A DNA stretch of 64,000 nt, taken from the NCBI RefSeq assembly GCF_016793595.1, contig NZ_JAEULY010000020.1, positions 62,001 to 126,000 on the forward strand, read 5' to 3'. This document shows positions 57,581 through 64,000 of this stretch, one piece after another; position 1 is the stretch's first letter, and each line of letters starts with the position of its first letter. A program made the translations under genes and the position numbers. The notes below the pieces were generated by a model. That model saw only the letters and a list, made by a program, of their open reading frames with translations, was not told the origin of the DNA and did not search any database. This DNA is from Phreatobacter sp. (GTDB taxonomy: Bacteria; Pseudomonadota; Alphaproteobacteria; Rhizobiales; Phreatobacteraceae).

Positions 57581-58357
57581 ATGAGCCTGGCTAACGCCGC
57601 CGCCGTGCTGCACTGGTTGAAACGCGGACGTTCCGACGTCGCGGTTCTCGAGTTGTCGACGGCGATGGGCTGGCCCAAGAGCTCAGCCTCGCGGCTGCTC
57701 AAGGACATGGCCAATCTCGGCCTGCTGGAGCGCGACGAGACAACGCGCCGCTATCGCGCCGGTCTGCTCATGCTGGAACTCGGGCGCGCCTATGCCGCAG
57801 GCGACCCGGTGCTCGAAGCGCTCGATGCCGAGCTTCAGGACATGACCCGACGCACCGGCTTTTCGACCGGCGTCTCCATCCTCGACGGCATCGACATCGT
57901 CGTGCTGAGGAGCCGCGCCGGCACGCACCCCCTGCGCGTCGTCACGCCCCCCGGCACGCGCGGCCCGGCCTGGGCCAATTCGACCGGCCGGATGCTGATG
58001 GCGCGCCTTTCCGACGAGGAGATCGCCCGCCGCTTCGCGGTCTTCCCGCCGAGGCCGCGCCCCAATGCGCCGGGCACGCTGGCCGAGCTGATGGTGCTGG
58101 TGAACCGGGCACGGGCACGTGGCTGGGACGTCTCCAACGACGAGTCCCTGCCGGGGCTCGCCGGAATCTCCGTCGCCATCGAGGACATCGACCGCCGGAC
58201 CGCGCTCGCGCCCTATATCGCCTTCTCCGCGTCGCAGGTCGAGCCGAAGGAGCGCGCGGAGCTTGTCGCCATGCTTCAGGACATGACCCACAGGGTCGAG
58301 ACGCGCTTCGGCCGCGAGCCTTCGGCACCGCGCTTGCAGGAACTGGCCCATGGCTGA
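57581..58357 (+). CDS. IclR-family transcriptional regulator
   Basis: A 258-residue regulator with GGAA about six bases before the ATG; the preceding TTG is a possible start. The winged helix covers ANAAAVLHWLKRGRSDVAVLELSTAMGWPKSSASRLLKDMANLGLLERDETTRRYRAG. The GAF-like effector domain follows (LQDMTRRTGFSTGVSILDGIDIVVLRSR and RARARGWDVSNDESLPGLAGISVAI). It overlaps the first permease gene by eight bases, so it leads the transporter-AroM-DUF917-HyuA operon and is presumably its regulator, with its operator overlapping its own start region. Confidence 0.93.
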   Translation: MSLANAAAVLHWLKRGRSDVAVLELSTAMGWPKSSASRLLKDMANLGLLERDETTRRYRAGLLMLELGRAYAAGDPVLEALDAELQDMTRRTGFSTGVSILDGIDIVVLRSRAGTHPLRVVTPPGTRGPAWANSTGRMLMARLSDEEIARRFAVFPPRPRPNAPGTLAELMVLVNRARARGWDVSNDESLPGLAGISVAIEDIDRRTALAPYIAFSASQVEPKERAELVAMLQDMTHRVETRFGREPSAPRLQELAHG

Positions 58358-59270
58358 CCTCTCCGCTCCCGCCCTGCCCGTTCCTGCCGCGCCCGCCCTG
58401 CGCCCGCGCCGGCCCGCCGTCTCGCCCATCGCCTGGGCCGTCGGCCCTGCCCTGCTCCTGTTCGTCGTCTTCTTCATCCTGCCATTCGGGGTCATGGCAC
58501 TGCTGTCGGTGTTGACCGGCAATCCCGCGATCCAGTCCGGCGTCACCTTCACCACGCAGCACTACGAGCGGTTCTTCGAGGACTCGCTCTATTTCGAGGC
58601 ACTTGTCGCGACGCTGCGCATCGGCGCCATCACCACGATCGCCTCGCTCGTCATCGGCTATCCATTGGCCCATCTCATGGCGCGCACCCATTCGCGCATC
58701 GGCCATGCCCTGCTGCTCATGGCGGTGATCGCGCCCATGCTCACCGGCATCGTTGTGCGCACCTTCGCCTGGATGACGCTGCTGCAGGACCGGGGCGTCA
58801 TCAACACGACGCTGCTGTCGTGGGGGCTGATCTCGTCGCCGCTGAAGCTGATGTACAACGAGTTCGGCACCATCGTCGCCCTCGTCCACATCTACGTGCC
58901 GTTCATGGTGCTGACGCTGACCGGCGTCATCGGACGCATCGACGAGCGGCTCGAACAGGCCGCGCGCAGCCTCGGCGCCAACCGCACGCGCACCTTCCTG
59001 GAGGTGACGCTGCCCCTGTCGCTGCCGGGCATCCTCGCGGGATCGCTGCTCGTCTTCGCCCTGTCGATCAGCGCCTATGTCACACCGTTCCTGATGGGCG
59101 GCACGGACGTGCTGACGCTGCCCATGCTGATCTACCAACAGGTCGGCGCGAGCTTCAATCTGGGCTTTGCCGGTGCTCTCGGCGTCGTCCTGCTCGCCGT
59201 CTCGCTGGTCGTGATCATTACCTACAACAACGTACTCGGCCGCTTCGCCGGCGGGGAGAAGATGGCATGA
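58350..59270 (+). CDS. ABC transporter permease, spermidine/putrescine (PotB) type
   Basis: An inner-membrane permease of 306 residues, six membrane segments after a proline-rich cytoplasmic lead. Family blocks: FFILPFGVMALLSVL, TLRIGAITTIASLVIGYPLAHLMAR, GIVVRTFAWMTLLQDRGVINTTLL and the EAA loop LEQAARSLGANRTRTFLEVTLPLSLPGILAGSLLVF. The ATG overlaps the iclR stop and the stop overlaps the next permease (ATGA). Confidence 0.94.
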   Translation: MADLSAPALPVPAAPALRPRRPAVSPIAWAVGPALLLFVVFFILPFGVMALLSVLTGNPAIQSGVTFTTQHYERFFEDSLYFEALVATLRIGAITTIASLVIGYPLAHLMARTHSRIGHALLLMAVIAPMLTGIVVRTFAWMTLLQDRGVINTTLLSWGLISSPLKLMYNEFGTIVALVHIYVPFMVLTLTGVIGRIDERLEQAARSLGANRTRTFLEVTLPLSLPGILAGSLLVFALSISAYVTPFLMGGTDVLTLPMLIYQQVGASFNLGFAGALGVVLLAVSLVVIITYNNVLGRFAGGEKMA

Positions 59271-60067
59271 GCGCCCGTCCCGACGCCGGCCACATCGCCT
59301 ATCTCGCCGTCAACGGCGCGATCCTCTCCTTCCTGCTCGCGCCGATCGCGATCATCACTGTCTTCGCGCTCAACCCGACGCCCTACATCTCATTCCCGCC
59401 GGTCGGCATCTCGCTGCGCTGGTTCGAGAAATTCTTCTCCAGCCCCGAATTCATGGGCGCGCTGTGGCTCAGCCTCCAGGTCGCGGTCGTCGTGCTGGTG
59501 CTGTCCATGGTCATCGGCGGCCTGTGCGCATTGGCGCTGGCGCGCGGCAACATTCCGGGATCGCGCGTCCTCACCGCCTTCTTCATGTCGCCGCTCATGC
59601 TGCCGGCGATCCTCACCGGTCTCGCCCTGTTCCAGCTCTACCTGCTCATGGACATCGGCCGGCCGGTCTGGGGCCTCATCATGGGCCATACGCTGGTTGC
59701 CGTCCCCTATGTCCTGCGGACGACCCTGGCGGTCCTGCACAATTTCGACAGGCGCATCGAGGAGGCGGCGGCCGTGCACGGCGCGAGCCCGGCGCGGGTC
59801 TTCTTCGAAGTAACGCTGCCGTTGATCCGGCCGGGCGTCTTCGCCGGCGGCATCTTCGCCTTCATCGTCTCCTTCGACCAGTTCCCGATCTCGCTGTTCC
59901 TGGTCATGCCGCAGGGCGAGACGCTGCCGGTGGTGCTGTTCAACTACATGAAGTTCGACCTCGACGGCGCGATCGCCGCCGCCTCGATGGTGTCGATCCT
60001 GATGGCCGTCTCGGTGGTGGTGATCCTCGAGAAGGTGATCGGGCTGAAATCCTACGTGAAGCTGTGA
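59267..60067 (+). CDS. ABC transporter permease, spermidine/putrescine (PotC) type
   Basis: The second permease, 266 residues with six membrane segments. Marks: LLAPIAIITVFALNPTPYISFPPVGISLRWFEKFFSSPEF, SLQVAVVVLVLSMVIGGLCALALARGNIPG and the EAA loop IEEAAAVHGASPARVFFEVTLPLIRPGVFAGGIFAFIVSFDQF. It pairs with the PotB-type protein and is followed by the receptor gene after 41 bases. Confidence 0.94.
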   Translation: MSARPDAGHIAYLAVNGAILSFLLAPIAIITVFALNPTPYISFPPVGISLRWFEKFFSSPEFMGALWLSLQVAVVVLVLSMVIGGLCALALARGNIPGSRVLTAFFMSPLMLPAILTGLALFQLYLLMDIGRPVWGLIMGHTLVAVPYVLRTTLAVLHNFDRRIEEAAAVHGASPARVFFEVTLPLIRPGVFAGGIFAFIVSFDQFPISLFLVMPQGETLPVVLFNYMKFDLDGAIAAASMVSILMAVSVVVILEKVIGLKSYVKL

Positions 60068-60108
60068 AGATGCCCGCCGCAAACGGCGGCAAACCAAGAG
60101 GTGGAGCC

Positions 60109-61164
60109 ATGACGATGATCAAGCCTGACCGACGCAGTATCCTGAAGGCCGGCGCCGCCGGCGCGGCCCTTGCCGCCCTCGGCGCTCCCCACATCGCCAA
60201 TGCCCAGGCCGCGACGCTCAAGATCACGACCTGGGGCGGCAAGTGGGGCGAGATCATGAAGGGCGAGCTCCTCCCCGCCTTCGAGCGCGAATTCAAGTGC
60301 ACGGTCTCCGCCGACCAGGCGTTTCCGTTCCTGCCGAAGCTGCAGGCGAGCCCGCGCGGCAACCCGATCTACGACGTGCTGCACACCAATTCCAACGAGC
60401 AGTGGAAGGCCGTGGACTTCGGCATCGTCGAGCCGAAGATCGACGTCAGGAACGTCCCGAACCTCAAGGACGTCTACCCCTACGCGATCAACGACAAGAT
60501 CGTTGGCGTATCGATCTTCACCTCTGGCATCGGCCTCGGCTACCGCACCGACAAGGGCCTCGGCAAGCCGACCTCGTGGAAGGACCTCGCCGACCCGAAG
60601 CTCGCGGGCCAGCGCGGCGGCTATCTCATCCCGGTCAATTCGCTGGGGCAGGCGCATCTGATGATGCTCGGCCAGATCTACGGCTCGGGCATGCAGGACC
60701 TCGACGCCGCCTACAAGGCGCTGGAAGCCCTGAAGCCCATCAAGCTGTTCGACTTCACGGGACAGATGGAAAAGGCACTGCTCTCGGCCGAGGTGAGCAT
60801 GGGCGTCATCCACGACAGCGGCGTCTATCGCTACGAGGGCACGCCGGAGCCGGTGGACTTCGCGCTGCCCTCCGAGGGCGTGCTGGCGCTCGAGCAGGTG
60901 CTGACGGTGACGCCGGGCTCCAAGGTGAAGGAACTCGCCTACGCCTATATCGACTTCATGCTGCGGCCGGACGTGCAGAAGAAGCTCGCCGAGGCGGTCT
61001 GGTACTCGCCGTCCAACACCAAGGTTCAGCTCGACGCCAAGTATGACGCCAAGCTGTTCAACACGCCCGAGAAGGTCGCCCGGCTCATCCAGCCGGATTG
61101 GAAGTGGTACAATGCGCGCAAGGATGCGATCGACCTGCGCGTGACGCGGATCCTGAGGGGCTGA
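60109..61164 (+). CDS. ABC transporter substrate-binding protein, PotD/family 1 type
   Basis: A periplasmic receptor of 351 residues with a twin-arginine leader ([28 protein letters not shown]) and GTGGAG before the ATG. Binding-fold landmarks: [83 protein letters not shown] and a late [18 protein letters not shown]. The stop overlaps the ATPase start by one base (TGATG). It belongs to the class that takes polyamines, opines or small cyclic compounds; the hydantoinase-type genes downstream suggest a cyclic amide. Confidence 0.93.
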   Translation: MTMIKPDRRSILKAGAAGAALAALGAPHIANAQAATLKITTWGGKWGEIMKGELLPAFEREFKCTVSADQAFPFLPKLQASPRGNPIYDVLHTNSNEQWKAVDFGIVEPKIDVRNVPNLKDVYPYAINDKIVGVSIFTSGIGLGYRTDKGLGKPTSWKDLADPKLAGQRGGYLIPVNSLGQAHLMMLGQIYGSGMQDLDAAYKALEALKPIKLFDFTGQMEKALLSAEVSMGVIHDSGVYRYEGTPEPVDFALPSEGVLALEQVLTVTPGSKVKELAYAYIDFMLRPDVQKKLAEAVWYSPSNTKVQLDAKYDAKLFNTPEKVARLIQPDWKWYNARKDAIDLRVTRILRG

Positions 61165-62159
61165 TGGACCAGTCCGCCTCCTCCCCGGCCTCGATCGGGC
61201 TCGACGCCGTCTCCAAGAGCTATGACGGCCGGGTTCGCGCGGTCGACGCGGTCTCGCTGGACGTGAAGCCCGGCGAGTTCTTTTCGCTGCTCGGCCCCTC
61301 CGGCTGCGGCAAGACCACCACGCTCAGGATGATCGCCGGTTTCGAGACCGTCGATACCGGCCGCATCCGCGTCGGTGACCGCGACGTCACCGACGTGCCG
61401 GTGCACAAGCGCGACATGGGCATGGTGTTCCAGTCCTATGCACTCTTCCCGCATCGGACCGTCGCGGAGAACGTCGCCTTCGGCCTGCGCATGCGCAAGG
61501 TGCCGAAGGCCGAGATCGAGGAGCGGGTGAGGGCAGCGCTCGCCCTCGTCGCCCTCACCGGTTTCGAGGATCGGCGGCCGGGCCAGCTCTCCGGCGGCCA
61601 GCAGCAGCGCGTGGCGCTGGCGCGCGCCATCGTCATCCGCCCGCCGGTGCTGCTGTGCGACGAGCCGCTCGGCGCGCTCGACCGCAAGCTGCGCCAGCAG
61701 ATGCAGTTCGAACTGAAGCAGCTCCAGAAGGAGCTCGGCGTCACCCTCGTCTTCGTCACCCACGACCAGGAGGAGGCGCTCGCCATGTCCGACCGGATCG
61801 CGGTGATGAACGCCGGCCGGATCGAGCAGATCGGCACGCCGACAGAGATCTACGATCGGCCCAAGACGCGCTTCGTCGCCGACTTCATCGGCGAGATCAA
61901 TCTGATCGAGCGGCCCGGCGGCAAGGCGCTGGCGGTGCGGCCCGAGAAGATCGTGCTCGGCGCGCCGGGTGCCGTTCTGGACGGCACCATCGACAGCGCC
62001 AGCTTCCTCGGCGGGCAGACGCTCTACCGCGTCGCGCTCGCGGACGGCCGGCAGATGCTGGTCAAGGAAACCAATGCGGGCGAGCGGCCCGTGCGTTCCG
62101 TCGGCGACAGGGTGGGCCTTGCCTGGGCCGCCGCCGATGGCGTCGAACTGGAGGCCTGA
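61164..62159 (+). CDS. ABC transporter ATP-binding protein, PotA type
   Basis: A 331-residue ATPase with an N-terminal ABC cassette and a C-terminal TOBE/OB regulatory domain. Walker [20 protein letters not shown]-loop [22 protein letters not shown], signature [39 protein letters not shown], switch [15 protein letters not shown]. The tail includes [24 protein letters not shown] and [21 protein letters not shown]. It completes the importer; the AroM-family gene begins three bases later. Confidence 0.95.
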   Translation: MDQSASSPASIGLDAVSKSYDGRVRAVDAVSLDVKPGEFFSLLGPSGCGKTTTLRMIAGFETVDTGRIRVGDRDVTDVPVHKRDMGMVFQSYALFPHRTVAENVAFGLRMRKVPKAEIEERVRAALALVALTGFEDRRPGQLSGGQQQRVALARAIVIRPPVLLCDEPLGALDRKLRQQMQFELKQLQKELGVTLVFVTHDQEEALAMSDRIAVMNAGRIEQIGTPTEIYDRPKTRFVADFIGEINLIERPGGKALAVRPEKIVLGAPGAVLDGTIDSASFLGGQTLYRVALADGRQMLVKETNAGERPVRSVGDRVGLAWAAADGVELEA

Positions 62160-62162
62160 ACC

Positions 62163-62837
62163 ATGCCCCGTACTCTCGGAATCGCGACCATCGGCCAGTC
62201 GCCGCGCGACGACATCGCAGACCTGTTCGCCGCGCAGGCGCCCGCGGGAACGCGCGTGGTGCTGCGCGGCTGCCTTGATGGGCTGACCGATGCCGAGATC
62301 GCCGCCCGCCCACCGATCAGCGGGGCTGACACGCTCTACACGCGCCTGCGCGGGGGCACGGACATCAAGATCTCCAAGAAGCACGTCATCGAGCGCTCGC
62401 CCGAGACGCTGCGCCTCCTGCGCGAGGAAGACGGCTGCGACGCCATCGTCTTCGCCTGCACCGGCGACTTCCCGCCGATGGAGGGCGATGCCGGCGTGCT
62501 GTTCCCGTCGCGGGTGCTGAATGGCCTTGCCAGCGCGCTGCTGCCCGAGGGCCGGCTTGGCATCCTGCTGCCCCTGCCCGAGCAGGTCGGCAAGCTGAAG
62601 GCCAAGTGGGAACGCCCCGGCCTCGAAGTCGTCGGCGAACCGCTGCGCCCCAGCGCGACACCCGAGGAGGCCGCCGCCGCCGCCGAGCGGCTGAAGGCCA
62701 TGAAGCCCGATCTCGTCGCCATGGACTGCATGAGCTACGGACCGGCGCTGAAGGCCGCGGTGAAGCCGGTCCTCGGCCTGCCGGTGATCCTGTCGATCAC
62801 CGCCACCGCCCGCGTGATGAACGAGATGCTGTCGTGA
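62163..62837 (+). CDS. AroM-family protein (Asp/Glu/hydantoin racemase-like fold)
   Basis: A 224-residue cytoplasmic protein of the AroM family, whose function is unknown. Marks: LGIATIGQSPRDDIADLF, RGCLDGLTDAEIAARPP and RVLNGLASALLPEGRLGILLPLP. Two cysteines, C99 in VFACTGDFP and C189 in AMDCMSYG, are spaced about as the two catalytic cysteines of aspartate/glutamate/hydantoin racemases. It starts three bases after the ATPase and precedes DUF917 and HyuA genes, so a racemase-like role on a cyclic amide is a reasonable inference, not a demonstrated activity. Confidence 0.88.
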   Translation: MPRTLGIATIGQSPRDDIADLFAAQAPAGTRVVLRGCLDGLTDAEIAARPPISGADTLYTRLRGGTDIKISKKHVIERSPETLRLLREEDGCDAIVFACTGDFPPMEGDAGVLFPSRVLNGLASALLPEGRLGILLPLPEQVGKLKAKWERPGLEVVGEPLRPSATPEEAAAAAERLKAMKPDLVAMDCMSYGPALKAAVKPVLGLPVILSITATARVMNEMLS

Positions 62838-62892
62838 GCACCAAGCCCGCCAGCGAACACCCGCATCCGAGCCTCAAGGGCCGCTCCCGATC

Positions 62893-63978
62893 ATGACCGA
62901 CCTTCGCGACATCACCCTCGACGACATCGAATCCCTCGCAGTCGGCGCCTGGATTCTCGGCACCGGCGGCGGCGGCAGCCCCTATCTCGGCCTCCTGAAC
63001 ATGCGCCAGCTCTATGCCGAGGGCTTCAAGGTGCAACTGATGCAGCCGGGCGACCTCGCCGACGACGACTGGGTCGCGGCGGTGTCCAATATGGGCGCCC
63101 CGCTGGTCGGGCAGGAGCGATTGACCGATAGCCGCACCATCGCCCGCGCGGTCGGCCTGATGGAGGATCATACCGGCATCCGCTTCCGCGGCATCATGGC
63201 GCTGGAGATCGGCGGGGGTAACTCGATCCAGCCGCTCATGGCCGCCGCCCATCTCGGCCGGCCGGTGATCGACGCGGACATGATGGGCCGCGCCTATCCG
63301 GAAGCGCAGATGACCTCCGTCGCCGTCGGCGACCTCAAGCCCTACCCGCTCTCCACCGTCGACTGCCGCGGCCTCGAAGCCGTGGTGCAGACCGTGCCGA
63401 CCTGGAAGTGGATGGAGCGGGTCAGCCGCAAGATCTGCGTCGAATACGGCTCCATCGCCTCGACCTGCAAGGCGCCGCGCACCGGCGCCGAGGTGAAGCA
63501 GTGGTGCATTCCGGGCACCACCACCAAGGCCATCGCCATCGGTGCGGCCGTTCGCGAGGCGCAGCGACGGCACGAGGACCCGATCGACGCCATCCTGTCG
63601 GTGGAGCCCGGCAAGATCCTCTATCGCGGCAAGGTCACCGACGTAGAGCGCCGCGCGACCGAGGGTTTCCTGCGCGGCCGCACCCGTTTCGACGGCGTCG
63701 ATGCCTGGAAGGGCACCGCGCTGGACGTCGCCTTCCAGAACGAATGGATCGTCGCCTGGCAGGACGGCGAGCCCATCGCCATGTCGCCAGACCTGATCTG
63801 CGTGCTCGACACCGTGACCGGCGAAGCCATCGGCACCGAGACCATCCGCTACGGCCAGCGCGTGACGGTCATCGCGCTGCCCACGGCCGACGTGTTCCTC
63901 ACCCCCAAGGGCCTGCAGCATGTCGGCCCCCGGGCCTTCAACTACGATATCGACTTCAAGAGCGTGTTCGGATCATGA
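62893..63978 (+). CDS. DUF917 / S-methyl-thiohydantoin-desulfurase-domain protein
   Basis: A 361-residue protein of the DUF917 family, which is found next to hydantoinase A subunits. The N-terminal signature is AWILGTGGGGSPYLGLLNMRQLY. MGAPLVGQERL, ALEIGGGNSIQPLMAAAHLGRPVIDADMMGRAYPEAQM and the C-terminal SPDLICVLDTVTGEAIGTETIRYGQRVTVIALP are typical. Some members act with HyuA-like partners; one characterised group desulfurises a thiohydantoin in ergothioneine breakdown. The HyuA gene begins inside its stop (ATGA), indicating a stoichiometric partnership. Whether this one handles a thiohydantoin or a hydantoin is unknown. Confidence 0.92.
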   Translation: MTDLRDITLDDIESLAVGAWILGTGGGGSPYLGLLNMRQLYAEGFKVQLMQPGDLADDDWVAAVSNMGAPLVGQERLTDSRTIARAVGLMEDHTGIRFRGIMALEIGGGNSIQPLMAAAHLGRPVIDADMMGRAYPEAQMTSVAVGDLKPYPLSTVDCRGLEAVVQTVPTWKWMERVSRKICVEYGSIASTCKAPRTGAEVKQWCIPGTTTKAIAIGAAVREAQRRHEDPIDAILSVEPGKILYRGKVTDVERRATEGFLRGRTRFDGVDAWKGTALDVAFQNEWIVAWQDGEPIAMSPDLICVLDTVTGEAIGTETIRYGQRVTVIALPTADVFLTPKGLQHVGPRAFNYDIDFKSVFGS

Positions 63979-64000
63979 GACGGATCGGCATCGACGTCGG
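63975..64000 (+). CDS. Hydantoinase/oxoprolinase A-type subunit, first codons only (window edge)
   Basis: Only the first eight codons are present, MRRIGIDV followed by GG of the next codon. They match the phosphate-binding opening (GIDVGG) of HyuA/HydA-type proteins and the ATG overlaps the DUF917 stop by ATGA. This arrangement is standard for DUF917-HyuA pairs, but the identity rests on very little sequence and the neighbour. Confidence 0.65.

Noticed and set aside
1..64000. tRNA, rRNA, CRISPR arrays, integrase, transposase or attachment sites
   Set aside because: None was recognised on either strand by eye. A covariance-model or repeat-finder run would be needed to exclude a small or degenerate element.

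Overview
The window reads as a piece of a high-GC alphaproteobacterial chromosome, most likely Hyphomicrobiales (Bosea, Chelatococcus or Bradyrhizobium-like). This rests on strong GC-rich codon use, many overlapping ATGA gene junctions, twin-arginine leaders on binding proteins, an Omp25/31-type porin and the gene content; no rRNA or other taxonomic marker is present, so the placement is inference. No tRNA, rRNA, CRISPR array, integrase or intact insertion sequence was seen.

It is a catabolic accessory region built from small cassettes, most pairing an uptake system with enzymes and a regulator. (1) 1-10125, minus: a dipeptide-type ABC importer (binding protein, two permeases, fused double ATPase), both hydantoinase/oxoprolinase subunits and a MocR/PdxR regulator cut by the window edge. 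(2) 10889-15534, plus: a two-subunit molybdenum hydroxylase (IorAB type) followed without a break by soxX, soxY, soxZ and soxA; soxB and soxCD are absent and SoxY has an unusual C-terminus. A methionine aminopeptidase and an autotransporter remnant follow. (3) 16662-27950: an NMT1/TauA-type ABC importer split over two sites, two SDRs, an aldehyde dehydrogenase pseudogene, a crotonase-like protein, an M20 carbamoylase, an alpha/beta hydrolase, an aminotransferase and a GntR regulator; sequence elements sharing a CTGGCATAAT word lie in its promoters. (4) 28292-36496: a TRAP transporter with dehydroquinase, 3-dehydroshikimate dehydratase of the two-domain QuiC1 type, a shikimate/quinate dehydrogenase and two paralogous GntR regulators, together a quinate/shikimate to protocatechuate route. 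(5) 36662-47448: an orphan fused peptide-type ATPase, an Ldh-family dehydrogenase, and a seven-gene operon (flavin reductase, luciferase-like monooxygenase, LivKHMGF) facing a LysR regulator. (6) 47463-54018: an ABC importer with a DapA-family lyase, a GNAT protein and an atypical SDR, probably controlled by a TetR protein with two matching operators. (7) 54222-57421: a porin, an orphan TctC/Bug binding protein and an AMP-forming ligase. (8) 57581-64000: an IclR regulator, a polyamine-type ABC importer, an AroM-family protein, a DUF917 protein and the start of a second HyuA, cut by the window edge.

Hydantoin/cyclic-amide chemistry recurs at both ends and in the middle, and seven solute-binding proteins from five transporter classes occur in 64 kb. 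This fits a soil or plant-associated organism scavenging diverse organic nitrogen, sulfur and aromatic precursors. The most unusual system is the IorAB-SoxXYZA operon; the best-defined regulatory circuit is the TetR pair of operators around 52.1 and 52.9 kb.
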